Source: Hydrogenophaga crassostreae (lineage in GTDB: Bacteria; Pseudomonadota; Gammaproteobacteria; Burkholderiales; Burkholderiaceae_C). From it: a stretch of DNA of 64,000 bases. The translations under genes and the position numbers were made by a program. Below, in pieces: positions 42,107-50,647 of the stretch (positions are counted from its first letter, which is position 1; each line of letters opens with the position of its first letter). The stretch spans positions 3,771,501 to 3,835,500 of the forward strand of contig NZ_CP017476.1 of assembly GCF_001761385.1 (NCBI RefSeq), given 5' to 3'. The notes under the pieces were generated by a model, which was not told where the DNA came from, did no database searches, and was given only the letters and a program-made list of their open reading frames with translations.

Positions 42107-43927
42107 TCAAGCGGCAAAGCGCGCAGCAAACTGCCCATCCCCACTCAAGCCAATGATCAACCGCTGCGTCGCCCGCGTGGCCCCCACATAAAACAAGCGC
42201 GCTTCGTCTTTCTCGCTCTGGTTCGCCGCAGGCATGTGGCCCACGCCCACCAGCGCCACCACCGGAAACTCCAGCCCTTTGCTCACGTGCATGGTCAAGA
42301 CCTTGATGGTGTCTTCCAAGGGAGAAAACTGTCCCGGCCTCTCGCGAACTTGATAGGGAAGGCCTCTGCGGCTCAACAATTCGCCGCAAGCCCGCATTTC
42401 TGACTTTTGGCGGCAGATGATGGCCATGTCGCCCCAGGCGTGGCCTTCCTGGTGGGCGGCGCTGAGCTGGTCCACCATCTGCGCCACTTCTTCGCGCAGG
42501 CTGGGCAAGCGGATGATGATGGGCGCTTCGCCATCGCGCCCGCAGCTCACCGGCTTGAGCAGCGGAATGCCGTCTTCGTCGTGGTCTTCGGCGGTCAAGA
42601 GTTCAGCGGCAATCAGGTTCGCCGTTTGCAAAATCTGCCGGGTGTTGCGGTAGTTGATCTTGAGGATGGTGGTGCGCCCTTGCGCCTGTATGCCCACGCT
42701 CTTGAAGCTGAACTGCTTGCTGCGGCTTCGCTCGTAAATGCTTTGCGCATCGTCGTAGAGCACGAGCAGGCTGTTGGTCGTGGGGTCGACCATTTGCGTC
42801 ACGAGCTTGAGCCATGCGGGCGCGAAATCGTGTCCTTCGTCAATGAGCACGGCTTGGTATTGCCCGCTGGGGATTTGCTTGCGGTCAACGCCTTCGATCA
42901 CCCGCTGCACCATGTCGTCAAAGAAGACATTCTTCGGCAGGTTGTTCGCCGGCAGGGTTTGCCCAAACGCCACGAGTTGATCGCGGCACCATTTGTGGAA
43001 ATGCCGGGCGTGCACCTGGGCCGACAAGCCTTTGGCTTCCATCACGCTCGCCAGCTTCACGGCCAGCGGCTCGTTGTAGCAAAGAATGAGGATGGGCTTG
43101 CTTGCCGCCGTGTGTGCCTTGGCCAGGTATTCGGCGCGGTAGCCCAGCACCATGGTTTTGCCCGAGCCTGCCACGCCATGGATCACGCGGTGCCCGTCGC
43201 CCAGACTGCGCGCCAGTTGCTCTTGCTGCAGGTCCATCACCCGCATGATGCTCGGCATCTCCAAGGCTTCGTCGCTGTCGTCAAACAGGCTTTCTTGCGT
43301 GGGCACGCGCACCTCGGGGAACATGATCCAGCGGGCGCGGTCCAGCTGCGGGAGCGACATGACGCTGCCAAACGCATGCGGAAACATGTTCCACAAGCGC
43401 TGCTGAAACTGCTCGGGGTCGGCGGCTTCCAGCATCTCGTCGGAACAGATCACGTAATGCGACTCGATGGCTTCGCCCAGGCCAGCCGCTTCAAACTGCT
43501 TGCGGGTGATGCGCGTGAACACCACGCCATGGCCCCAGGGAAAGGCGAGCTTGCCTTGGTGGTTGCCGCTGGGGTGCACGAGCTGGGGGTCGCGCTCCAG
43601 CGCGTTGACCACCTGAATGGCGCAATGCCGCGCCTGCGCCAAGGGGTTGATCACCACCTTGGCCTGCCCATCGGGCGCAATCTCCCACATTTGCCGGGTG
43701 GCCCGCTGTACCGTCTCCAGCTTCCAGTCTTTGGTTTCCAGAATCAGCAAACCACGGCGCGGGTGAATCACGACGAAATCGGGGTGCGATTGCTTGGGGC
43801 CAACGGGCACGTCGTACCACAGCAAATAGTCGGCATCCAGCTTCTGCTCAAGCCGCTCCGCCAGGCGCTTCTCGCCGCTCGTCATGCGCGAAACGCAGCT
43901 GCCCAGCGCTGGTATCAATATGGCCAT
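42107..43927 (-). CDS. NERD domain-containing UvrD-like helicase
   Basis: The 606-residue protein has an N-terminal NERD nuclease-related domain (about residues 15-125), including DYLLWYDVPVGPKQSHPDFV and RGLLILETKDWK, where Asp, Glu-x-Lys form the PD-(D/E)XK-like core. A superfamily 1 helicase follows: Walker A HGVAGSGKTMVLGYRAEY near 247-264, motif II AVLIDEGHDF (DEGH rather than DExQ), motif V LTMHVSKGLEFPVV and motif VI RLFYVGATRATQRL. It probably nicks or degrades and unwinds nucleic acid; proteins of this build appear in accessory regions, and some are suspected defence genes. It stands alone here, 63 bases upstream of the cold-shock/Excalibur gene on the same strand. Confidence 0.88.
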   Translation of the reverse strand: MAILIPALGSCVSRMTSGEKRLAERLEQKLDADYLLWYDVPVGPKQSHPDFVVIHPRRGLLILETKDWKLETVQRATRQMWEIAPDGQAKVVINPLAQARHCAIQVVNALERDPQLVHPSGNHQGKLAFPWGHGVVFTRITRKQFEAAGLGEAIESHYVICSDEMLEAADPEQFQQRLWNMFPHAFGSVMSLPQLDRARWIMFPEVRVPTQESLFDDSDEALEMPSIMRVMDLQQEQLARSLGDGHRVIHGVAGSGKTMVLGYRAEYLAKAHTAASKPILILCYNEPLAVKLASVMEAKGLSAQVHARHFHKWCRDQLVAFGQTLPANNLPKNVFFDDMVQRVIEGVDRKQIPSGQYQAVLIDEGHDFAPAWLKLVTQMVDPTTNSLLVLYDDAQSIYERSRSKQFSFKSVGIQAQGRTTILKINYRNTRQILQTANLIAAELLTAEDHDEDGIPLLKPVSCGRDGEAPIIIRLPSLREEVAQMVDQLSAAHQEGHAWGDMAIICRQKSEMRACGELLSRRGLPYQVRERPGQFSPLEDTIKVLTMHVSKGLEFPVVALVGVGHMPAANQSEKDEARLFYVGATRATQRLIIGLSGDGQFAARFAA

Positions 43928-44438
43928 CCCTGCCTATCCCTTTATTGAGAACTTATGGCGCATCATGCCAAAAAATCGCAGCGGCACTTGTGCATTAGCT
44001 GACACTTTCCCAAGATTGCATGGGTGAGGCTCCCGTTTCTCTTGTGCAAATGCGATAGGCACCATCAACCATCAACCACCCAACACAATCTGCCAACACG
44101 CCCCACCGCTTCACTGGCCCGTTCTTCTCGGCGTCGGTCATACCCCTGCCGCTTTAATTCCGGTCAGTCCGTTGCCGCAGCCCTCGGGGTCAGGTGTTGC
44201 TTTTTGGCTTCAACTTGCGCCCAATCCAAAAGACTGGACCTGGCCCTCGGTAGAAAGCGCCTCAGAAGGACGCGCCATTTGTGCCGGCAAATGGTTGTTT
44301 TCGAAGGGAAATGTAGCGCAAGGGAATAAATCCACAGGAATACACCAGAACCGCCGAAACCTGCCCATGGTTTCGGTAAAATTTGCCGCGATCAGTAGCC
44401 GATTCAATTAGAAACCCTTTTTTCCAGGTACCGCATCA
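43928..44438. other. Intergenic region with repeat remnant
   Basis: These 511 bp have no supportable gene. A GGGGTCAGG copy lies at 44186-44194, and the rest is moderately AT-rich towards the CAP-domain gene, where its promoter should be. Confidence 0.5.
44186..44194 (+). repeat. GGGGTCAG-type repeat, copy 5
   Basis: CGGGGTCAGGTGTTGCTTTT is a diverged copy of the 24-bp repeat at 41111 and 41245. Confidence 0.65.
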
Positions 44439-45017
44439 ATGAAAAACAAAATGAAAAGAACCCGTTTGACAACTTGTGCGTCTTTATCAGTTGTCGTTAT
44501 TGCTTTAACGGCTTGCGGCGGCGGCAGCAGCGATTCGAGCGACAGTGCCGGGGGCTCTGTTGTCGTGGGTCAAAACGGTGCGGTAGATGTCAGCTCGCAA
44601 GGCACTTTTGCGCAGCAAATGTTGGGCGCGGTCAATGCCGTTCGAGCAACGGCGCGAAATTGTGGCGCAGAAGCAATGCCGGCGGTTCCTGCCATGACAT
44701 GGAACGCTCTATTAACCCAATCGGCAACTGGGCATGCTCAAGATATGGCCAGCAACAATTATGCATCTCATACATCCCTGGATGGTCGAACCTACTTCGA
44801 TAGAATTAGCGCAACGGGTTACCAGTCCAGCTTTACCAGCGAAGTGATTGGAGGGGGCCAAACGTCGGTTTCTCAGGTGGTGAATGGCTGGGTGAACTCT
44901 CCTGGCCACTGCGTGGTTTTGATGTCGCCTTATGCCAAAGAGATGGGTGGCGGGCACGCTGTCAAGAAGGGGACAAAATACGTGAACTACTGGGCCTTAA
45001 ACGTTGGCTCGCCGTAA
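44439..45017 (+). CDS. CAP-domain (SCP-like) lipoprotein
   Basis: The 192-residue protein has a lipoprotein signal ending in LTAC (Cys26) followed by a Gly/Ser linker. A CAP domain then spans about residues 60-190: FAQQMLGAVNAVRATAR, MTWNALLTQSATGHAQDMAS, NYASHTSLDGRTYFDRI, VVNGWVNSPGHCVVLMSP and YVNYWALNVG. The putative CAP histidines and the Cys pair are present. Bacterial CAP proteins are extracytoplasmic with unclear function. Codon use is less GC-biased than that of core genes, suggesting transfer. It stands alone on the plus strand. Confidence 0.85.
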   Translation: MKNKMKRTRLTTCASLSVVVIALTACGGGSSDSSDSAGGSVVVGQNGAVDVSSQGTFAQQMLGAVNAVRATARNCGAEAMPAVPAMTWNALLTQSATGHAQDMASNNYASHTSLDGRTYFDRISATGYQSSFTSEVIGGGQTSVSQVVNGWVNSPGHCVVLMSPYAKEMGGGHAVKKGTKYVNYWALNVGSP

Positions 45018-45071
45018 TTCCCCAAGGTTCTGAAACCCGAATCCGTTGCAACGCAGGGTGCGTTGAACCAA

Positions 45072-45091
45072 ACCGCCACCCCGGTGGCGGT
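45072..45091. repeat. Perfect inverted repeat near GGGGTCAG copy 6
   Basis: ACCGCCAC and GTGGCGGT are exact complements with a four-base loop, 46 bases before the GGGGTCAGA core at 45138. It may be the REP hairpin of that element or a terminator of the CAP gene; no U-run follows. Confidence 0.5.
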
Positions 45092-45137
45092 ACTTGCGTA
45101 GCAGCCACTGTGCCATCGGTTTGGCACCGAAATAATT

Positions 45138-45146
45138 GGGGTCAGA
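45138..45146 (+). repeat. GGGGTCAG-type repeat, copy 6
   Basis: AATTGGGGTCAGACGCCAAT surrounds this core; the same GGGGTCAGACGCC string recurs at 54583. Confidence 0.6.
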
Positions 45147-45214
45147 CGCCAATTGTTCAGGGCAAGGCGTATTGGAAGGGTTGGGCAGCATCACATCAAA
45201 TTCGGGGAATATGA

Positions 45215-45760
45215 ATGAACCACACGCAAAGCAACATCGCCACCACAGGCAACGATTCGGACAAAAAGGCGCTCTCGGCCTTCATGGAGGCGCTGGTCAT
45301 TCTCTCCAGAACGCGAGACTACAACGCCGTTGCCGCGCCCTTCGCGGGCTTCAAGAACCTCAGCGAAGGCACAGAGGGCGACAGTTCAGGCGGCACTTTT
45401 CGTGTTCAGGGCGAGAAGATTTACAACGTGATCGTTCACTTAGAAATCACCCAAGACCCGCCGCATGCGTTCACACCGCAAGTGGGCAACCTGGGCCTGC
45501 TGTTTGAAACCGGCGCAGTGACACTGCGGGATGTGCAAGAGCTGCTTGGCGATTGGTACCGCGACCCTGTTGACGGCGTGCAAGCGTCGTTCGCAGATGC
45601 CTACTTCAACCCGAAAACCATCGCGCCCGAGGCCGACTATCTCTTGTGCGCGTCAACGAGAGAAGACTTCGTTGAAACGCTCAAGCCAGGTTCGCCGGTT
45701 GAAATGATCAGCGCGTCCTGGCAAGACAACCGGTACGACACGGCCAACAGGCCCTGGTAA
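45215..45760 (+). CDS. Hypothetical protein, orphan
   Basis: The 181-residue cytoplasmic protein has no signal or membrane segment and matches no family I recognise. A helical N-terminal part (KKALSAFMEALVILSRTRDY) is followed by a mixed strand-helix region, with a middle block IYNVIVHLEITQDPPHAF. It is flanked by a GGGGTCAG repeat on the left and an inverted repeat on the right (45799-45849), so it looks like an inserted single-gene unit. The ATG at 45215 follows GGGGAA. Confidence 0.6.
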   Translation: MNHTQSNIATTGNDSDKKALSAFMEALVILSRTRDYNAVAAPFAGFKNLSEGTEGDSSGGTFRVQGEKIYNVIVHLEITQDPPHAFTPQVGNLGLLFETGAVTLRDVQELLGDWYRDPVDGVQASFADAYFNPKTIAPEADYLLCASTREDFVETLKPGSPVEMISASWQDNRYDTANRPW

Positions 45761-45869
45761 CGCCAAGGCCCCGGCGGAGAAGACAGCGCCGCCTTCCACC
45801 CGCTAACGGCGGCATTCGGACACGAAGATCTCAACATCGGCCCTTGTTAGCACTTCGACGGGATTGAAC

Positions 45870-46652
45870 ATGACCTTTGCCAAAATCAACCACATCTCGA
45901 TTCGTTACCAGCTTGAAGGCGACAAAGACGCCCCGGTCTTGATGCTGTGCAACTCGCTCGGTACCACCCTTGAGATGTGGGAGCCCCAGATGGCCACCCT
46001 GCTGACGCAGTTTCAGGTGTTGCGTTACGACGTGCGCGGGCATGGCCAGTCCGATGTGCCAGCGGGGCCCTACAGCATTGAACAACTGGGCCTGGACGCC
46101 ATTGGCCTGCTGAACCACCTGGGGTTGACCCGCGTGGATTTCTGCGGCCTGTCCATGGGTGGCATGACCGGCATGTGGCTGGGCACCCACCACCCTGATC
46201 GCATCCAGCGCTTGGTGTTTAGCAACACAGCAGCCCAACTGGGCACGGCCGAGCTCTGGAATGCGCGCCTGGAGGTGCTTCACAAGGAAGGCATGGCGGG
46301 TCTGACGCCATCCATTCTTGACCGCTGGTTGACACAGGCTTTTCAGCAGCGCGCGCCGCAGGCGGTTGAGCGGGTGCGCGGCATGTTGCTGGGCACCACA
46401 CCGGCGGGCTATGAAGCCAATGTGAGGGCCATCATCGCGATGGACCAACGCCCGGACATCCACCGCATCCCTGTGCCCACTCTGGTCATTGCCGGGCGCC
46501 ACGACGGCTCCACGCCGCCAGCGCTGGGGCTTGAAATCCATCAACGGGTTTCCGGCTCGCGCTATGTGGAGCTGGATGCGGCGCATTTGTCCAACTGGGA
46601 GCAGGCAGAGGCCTTTTCCGCCGCGCTGATGGGCTTTTTGAGTCAAGGGTAG
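45870..46652 (+). CDS. pcaD: 3-oxoadipate enol-lactonase
   Basis: The 260-residue alpha/beta hydrolase fits PcaD, which hydrolyses 3-oxoadipate enol-lactone to 3-oxoadipate in the beta-ketoadipate pathway. Characteristic pieces are VLMLCNSLGTTLEMWEPQM, RYDVRGHGQSDVPAGPYSIE, the nucleophile elbow FCGLSMGGMTGMW and LVIAGRHDGSTPPALG. The catalytic His lies near the end in DAAHLSNWEQ. The ATG at 45870 is preferred over a TTG two codons upstream. No other pca genes are nearby, so either it is an isolated copy or it acts on a related lactone. Confidence 0.8.
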   Translation: MTFAKINHISIRYQLEGDKDAPVLMLCNSLGTTLEMWEPQMATLLTQFQVLRYDVRGHGQSDVPAGPYSIEQLGLDAIGLLNHLGLTRVDFCGLSMGGMTGMWLGTHHPDRIQRLVFSNTAAQLGTAELWNARLEVLHKEGMAGLTPSILDRWLTQAFQQRAPQAVERVRGMLLGTTPAGYEANVRAIIAMDQRPDIHRIPVPTLVIAGRHDGSTPPALGLEIHQRVSGSRYVELDAAHLSNWEQAEAFSAALMGFLSQG

Positions 46653-46862
46653 ACAGGGGTATGGCTCTGCGTGACTCAGGGGCAGGCCTTGCAATGCAAC
46701 ATGCCTCCGGAGTCCTATCTCGCCTATAGCACCTCTGTCGTTTCAAGGGCAACGGGCAAAAGCTGATGGCCGGTAGCGCTGAAAAGTCGCAAGCGGCGGC
46801 CCGGGTTGAGGGTTGGGGCGGCGCTTCCTACAATCCAATCTGTCAGATTTCAGGAGTCACAC

Positions 46863-47093
46863 ATGGCAAGCCCAACCTTTATCGTCGTGAGCGGCGTTGC
46901 GATCATCGGGATCGGCATGGCAAATCTGTTGAGCGAAGAATTTGCACGAAAGCTGTTTTACAGGCACGGTGCGGGTAGCTGGGGCCCAACCAAGTCAGAG
47001 ACGGTTGAAAAGGTTGGCGTCGCGCTCATTCGCTTCGTTCTTGGGCCAGCCTTGATCGTTGCGGGGAGCCTGTTGGTGATGAGGGGGTTGTAG
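46863..47093 (+). CDS. Small two-helix membrane protein
   Basis: The 76-residue protein has two hydrophobic segments (about residues 5-23 and 52-73) separated by a polar loop containing GAGSWGPTKSETVEKVG. No family is recognised. The ribosome binding site CAGGAG lies about ten bases before the ATG at 46863, which supports a real gene despite its size. Confidence 0.6.
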   Translation: MASPTFIVVSGVAIIGIGMANLLSEEFARKLFYRHGAGSWGPTKSETVEKVGVALIRFVLGPALIVAGSLLVMRGL

Positions 47094-47276
47094 GCCCTGG
47101 CTGGCAAGCATGCGTGGAACTGGGGAAAGAAGACCTCTGTGATCGTCGACTTCGCCGGTTCAATGGCCGGTGGTTGTGCGCCCTTTTTCAACCCCGAGGT
47201 TTGGCTCTTTACCGGTTTTCAACATGCGTGCTTCTCGCCGGATTTTCTTGACGCTTGCGCTGGAAAGACAGCAAGG

Positions 47277-47380
47277 GCGCCGTTTACCACGTGACTTCGC
47301 TGGGGATCGGCGGAAGCCGATCTTTGTGGACGATGTGGACCGACGGGTTTTGCTGGATGTGTTGGCCTCAAGGCTTAAGC
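47277..47380 (+). pseudogene. REP-associated tyrosine transposase (RAYT), second fragment
   Basis: GAVYHVTS in one frame and GDRRKPIFVDDVDRRVLLDV in another reproduce the N-terminal part of a Y1 transposase, with a frameshift between them near 47300. Both the start codon and the catalytic part are missing. The fragment corresponds to the same region as the one at 41158, so at least two RAYT genes decayed in this 6-kb stretch. Confidence 0.7.
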
Positions 47381-47486
47381 GCTTGGTTGGGTGCCCCCCG
47401 ATCGGGTGTTTCAAGGGCAAGCATTCCCCTTTTAATATGCAGACGCGACAACCCATGCTTTCGCTGCTGAAGCCACATCAATCACT

Positions 47487-47717
47487 TCAGGATACGGCCG
47501 CTTCGGGTTCATTCAGCTCGATTTTTCCTTCGTCCACATAGCGCTGGAAGTCTGCAGCGGGCATGGCTGCAGAGCCATGCGCATCGCCCTCCACCCAGCT
47601 CAAGGTGACGTCGAGGTCGGTGATCGCCACTTCCACTGGCCCTTCGCGAATTTCAATGGCAGGGCCGTCGCCCTCGCGGTACTCGAGAGGTCCCACAATG
47701 CGTGCGGTTTGAGTCAT
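47487..47717 (-). CDS. Conserved small hypothetical protein
   Basis: The 76-residue acidic protein (TARIVGPLEYREGDGPAIEI, then VEVAITDLDVTLSWVEGDA) looks all-beta and cytoplasmic. I do not recognise a named family. The start at 47715-47717 is supported by AGGAGA, nine to fourteen bases upstream on the coding strand. It lies between a RAYT fragment and the Crp/Fnr regulator. Confidence 0.6.
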   Translation of the reverse strand: MTQTARIVGPLEYREGDGPAIEIREGPVEVAITDLDVTLSWVEGDAHGSAAMPAADFQRYVDEGKIELNEPEAAVS

Positions 47718-48019
47718 CTGTATTTTCTCCTATGAAGTCTGAACTGTTCGTACCAGTATGCGCTGCTTGGCACAAATGCGCGCACCAGCAACCACGCCAT
47801 ACGCAATGTCTTACACCTGCCCGCACCACAAGGGTTGCCCATCGCCAAGACTTCGCAGAGTCCTGTGGCCCCGCTGTGCAGCGAACCGCAATCACCGGTT
47901 GAATTTGTGGTGCAGCCTGCCTGGACAGGTGTGCGCGAGCGCTGAGAAAATCTCGACATAAGGTATGAAGAATCACTGCGGCAAAATGCACGCTTCACGC
48001 ACCTCACCTCGGATCCAAC
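47718..48019. other. Intergenic region upstream of the Crp/Fnr regulator
   Basis: These 302 bp contain no supportable gene or repeat. They separate divergent genes and must hold both promoters; no clear consensus was found. Confidence 0.45.
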
Positions 48020-48631
48020 GTGGCGCCCACTTTGCCCGCCCAAGCAGCCCTGGAAGCCATGCGCTCTGCCATGGCTTCTTATGGCGACATATCACCGCTT
48101 AGCTGGCAAATGCTGGCCGCGCACTGCCGCGTCGTTGGTGTGCCCAAGGCTGCGGTTTTGTATGCCTCCGATGCCGTTCCCACTTCGTTTGCTTTTGTCG
48201 CAACTGGCTTGCTTCGCGTCTATGTGACAGACGCCGACGGGCGGGAGTACAACAAGAACTTTTTTGCCGAAGGCAGTTTCCCTGGTGCCATGACCGCGCT
48301 TTTGACGGGCACGGCTTCACGCTTCACGATCGAGGCCTTGGAGCCTTCTCAGGTGGTGCTCATTGATTTCAAAAGGTACCGCGAGTTGCTGTGGTCGCAG
48401 GACGACCTGAAGATTTTTCACATTCACTACCTCGAGTCCAATTGGCTGCTGGCCAAGGACGCTCGCGAGGTTGAAATTGTGCAGTCAGACGCCGCCACGC
48501 GGTACCGGCTGTTTGTGCAGGACTACCCTGATTTGCACAAGCGATTGCCCCAGTACCACATCGCCGCCCATTTGGGGATCACCCCGACCCAACTCAGCCG
48601 GGTGCGAAAGAATTTCAAATTATCAACCTAG
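48020..48631 (+). CDS. Crp/Fnr-family transcriptional regulator
   Basis: The 203-residue protein has a cyclic-nucleotide-binding-type beta roll (about residues 25-130: FVATGLLRVYVTDADGREYN, FFAEGSFPGAM, FTIEALEPSQVVLIDF), a dimer helix and a C-terminal helix-turn-helix (HIAAHLGITPTQLSRVRK near 180-198). The cAMP-contacting residues are not obvious and there are no Fe-S cysteines, so the effector is unknown. The C-terminal wing is short. The GTG at 48020 gives the longest reading; an ATG at 48059 is possible. It lies 40 bases upstream of the DUF606-type transporter gene and may regulate it. Confidence 0.85.
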   Translation: MAPTLPAQAALEAMRSAMASYGDISPLSWQMLAAHCRVVGVPKAAVLYASDAVPTSFAFVATGLLRVYVTDADGREYNKNFFAEGSFPGAMTALLTGTASRFTIEALEPSQVVLIDFKRYRELLWSQDDLKIFHIHYLESNWLLAKDAREVEIVQSDAATRYRLFVQDYPDLHKRLPQYHIAAHLGITPTQLSRVRKNFKLST

Positions 48632-48670
48632 GTAAATGCAAGCAGCGGCGCGCGTGACTAAGCTGCGCGC

Positions 48671-49116
48671 ATGAACCATTTTTACCTGATTGCGGTTTGT
48701 TCTGGCGCAGCCATTGCAACCCAGGCCGCCATGAATGCCCAGCTCGGGCAACTGCTCGGCAGTCCCTTGTTGGCCAGCTCTGTGGCGTTCGGCAGCGCCT
48801 TGTTGTTTGCGGTTCTGGCGGTGCTGGTCTCAAGCCATTCCCCCCCAGCCGCGAGGCCCTGGAGGCGGTGCCGATACACCTGTGGTTTGGCGGTGGCATT
48901 TTGAGCGCGTTTGGCATTTCGATGTTCTATTTCCTGATTCCCAAAATTGGCATGGGGCAACTGATGGCATTGGCGCTGACAGGTCAGCTCCTGGTGGCCA
49001 TGTTGGCGGGGCATTTTTCCTGGTTCAATGCGCCTCACCGCCCCATCGACGCCATGAGCGGCCTGGGCGTTCTGGCCTTGGTGGCCGGGGTGAGCTTGAT
49101 CAACCGGGGGGCCTGA
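48671..49116 (+). pseudogene. DUF606 (YdcZ) DMT-type membrane protein with a frameshift
   Basis: The first frame gives MNHFYLIAVCSGAAIATQAA and two helices up to VSSHSPP, and the second gives SREALEAVPIHLWFGGGILS and the last three helices to SLINRGA. The frames meet at a run of seven C (48840-48846); eight C would give a continuous 148-residue protein, the usual length of DUF606. These five-helix proteins belong to the DMT superfamily and work singly or as pairs. Either this copy is inactive, or the base count is wrong, or the tract slips. A GNAT gene starts three bases after the stop. Confidence 0.8.
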
Positions 49117-49118
49117 TC

Positions 49119-49892
49119 ATGGTGGTGGATTGGGCCGATGCCAACGTCAAAAATCTCTTTCAGTTGTGGCAGGCGATGGGCGCCGATTCGCGGGTGCGTC
49201 CAGACGGTTCCGAACTGTTTCGCTCCCGCGGCTGGCCACACCGGTGCTGGGTGATGGGCGCGACGGCGCTGCCGGTGAGCGCTGCGGAGTTGCCACTCAA
49301 CCCGGACACCCTCTACCCACAGCTGCCCGAGACCATCCATGGGCATGCCATGGCCCCTGTGATTGACGCGCTGGGCATGTCGGAAGTCTTTGCTCAAACG
49401 GCCATGGTGTGGCGGCGCAACTGTTGGCCGGTCAACGCCTTGGTTCAAAGCGAGCGCCCTTTGACCCTGATCACGCCCAAGGGGGAGGACCAGGTGAACA
49501 CCTGGGTGGAAGTTGCGGCCCTTGCTTTTGGCTATGGAATCGACAACAGCATTTTTCACAACTTGGCAAGGCACGCGTCGGCGCAGCTGGTGCTGGCCTG
49601 CGCCGGGGAACGGGCCGTGGCCACCGCGTTGTTGTTTCGCACCGGCAAGGAGCTTGGGCTGCATCAGTTCGGCGTGTTGCCCGAGGCGCAAGGCAACGGT
49701 TATGCCTCGCAGCTGCTGCAAGCCTTGTTGCAACCGGCATTTCTGCGCGATTGCGAAGCGGTGACGCTGCAGGCCTCGGTCGCCGGTTTTCCCTTGTACC
49801 AAAAACAGGGGTTTGAATCCCAGTTTGGTATTCGGAATTTTCGACGTGGCTTGCCTTCGGATCAGGGCTTGTCTGTTGCCCACAAGCTCTGA
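49119..49892 (+). CDS. GNAT-family N-acetyltransferase
   Basis: The 257-residue protein has a GNAT domain in its second half (about residues 125-240), with motif A as LHQFGVLPEAQGNGYASQLL, the acetyl-CoA pyrophosphate loop (Q-G-N-G-Y-A), and motif B ending in ASVAGFPLYQKQGFES. The N-terminal half is a divergent GNAT-like region. The substrate is unknown. The ATG at 49119 lies three bases behind the DUF606 gene, so the two were meant to be expressed together. Confidence 0.8.
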   Translation: MVVDWADANVKNLFQLWQAMGADSRVRPDGSELFRSRGWPHRCWVMGATALPVSAAELPLNPDTLYPQLPETIHGHAMAPVIDALGMSEVFAQTAMVWRRNCWPVNALVQSERPLTLITPKGEDQVNTWVEVAALAFGYGIDNSIFHNLARHASAQLVLACAGERAVATALLFRTGKELGLHQFGVLPEAQGNGYASQLLQALLQPAFLRDCEAVTLQASVAGFPLYQKQGFESQFGIRNFRRGLPSDQGLSVAHKL

Positions 49893-50017
49893 ACGCCGCA
49901 ATTTCACAACCAGAGAGCTCCATGAACAGCGCATTGGCTCGCCCTGTCGTCTTCGCGCTCTCATTTCCCTGAAGCGACAGGCGCCGCGAGGCCTTGGTCG
50001 CGCTGGATGCAATGCCC

Positions 50018-50647
50018 TCAGCTCCCGCTAAAAGCCCCGCCACACAACTGCTGCTCACAAGGCACGCCGTCGCCATCACCGTCCATCTTGGTCCCGGGAC
50101 AGTGGCCAACAAAGAACGTGGCCTCTTCGCATGAGGTCATCTGCGAACAGTGTTGCCGCCCATCGCATTGGTAAAGCGCTGGCTGCGCAGGCCGGGGCTT
50201 GGTCCAGGGCTCGGGGTTCATGGCGTTTTGCGGCAACTGCGCAGCCGACGCGGCCCCAACCCGCTCGCTGTAGCGCCCATAGGCATACCAGCCCAGGCCT
50301 GCCGCCAGCAGCAGCAAAGCGACCAGGCGCGGGACCCACGAACCCGAAGCGGAGCGCCGCGAGGAAGCTCGGCGGTCATGGGGCCGGGCCGGTGACCCGC
50401 GACGCGCCTGCCCGGGCTCGGCATCGCCCGGCCTGCGCACCCGAACCGCCCGCTTGCGGCCGTCGCGGTCCAGCTCGACTTCAAACGACAGCGCTTCCCC
50501 GGCCAGCGGTGGCCGGCCACCCCGCGGGAAGGCGGACACATGAACGAACAGTTCCTGGCCGCCATGCTCGGCCACCAGAAAACCGATGCCCCGCTCATCG
50601 TTCCATTGTTTGAGCGTGCCGTTGAACCGGGTTGTGGTGGCTTCCAT
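50018..50647 (-). CDS. Cold-shock domain - transmembrane - Excalibur domain protein, paralogue 2
   Basis: The 209-residue protein is a close paralogue of the one at 41411-42043: NGTLKQWNDERGIGFLVAEH and QELFVHVSAFPRGGRPP for the cold-shock domain, a basic linker, one helix (LVALLLLAAGLGWYAYG) and a C-terminal Excalibur motif GTKMDGDGDGVPCEQQLC. The two share even the stretch CDGRQHCSQMTSCEEA exactly. Differences cluster in the linker, as expected for a free hinge. The start at 50645-50647 (MEATTTRFNG) gives the domain. It is convergent with the GNAT gene and stands alone. Confidence 0.85.
   Translation of the reverse strand: MEATTTRFNGTLKQWNDERGIGFLVAEHGGQELFVHVSAFPRGGRPPLAGEALSFEVELDRDGRKRAVRVRRPGDAEPGQARRGSPARPHDRRASSRRSASGSWVPRLVALLLLAAGLGWYAYGRYSERVGAASAAQLPQNAMNPEPWTKPRPAQPALYQCDGRQHCSQMTSCEEATFFVGHCPGTKMDGDGDGVPCEQQLCGGAFSGS

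Noticed and set aside
42407..43948. A 513-codon plus-strand frame antisense to the NERD-helicase.
   Set aside because: The helicase frame has all expected motifs, while the antisense product is a His/Val/Gly-rich shadow without features.
44997..45194. Minus-strand frame of 65 codons after the CAP-domain gene.
   Set aside because: It runs through a REP-like hairpin and a GGGGTCAG repeat and has no ribosome site; probably not coding.
45799..45849. GCTAAC and GTTAGC inverted pair resembling an integron attC site.
   Set aside because: The flanking bases do not fit the RYYYAAC / GTTRRRY core sites and no integrase was seen, so it is kept only as a note under the orphan gene.
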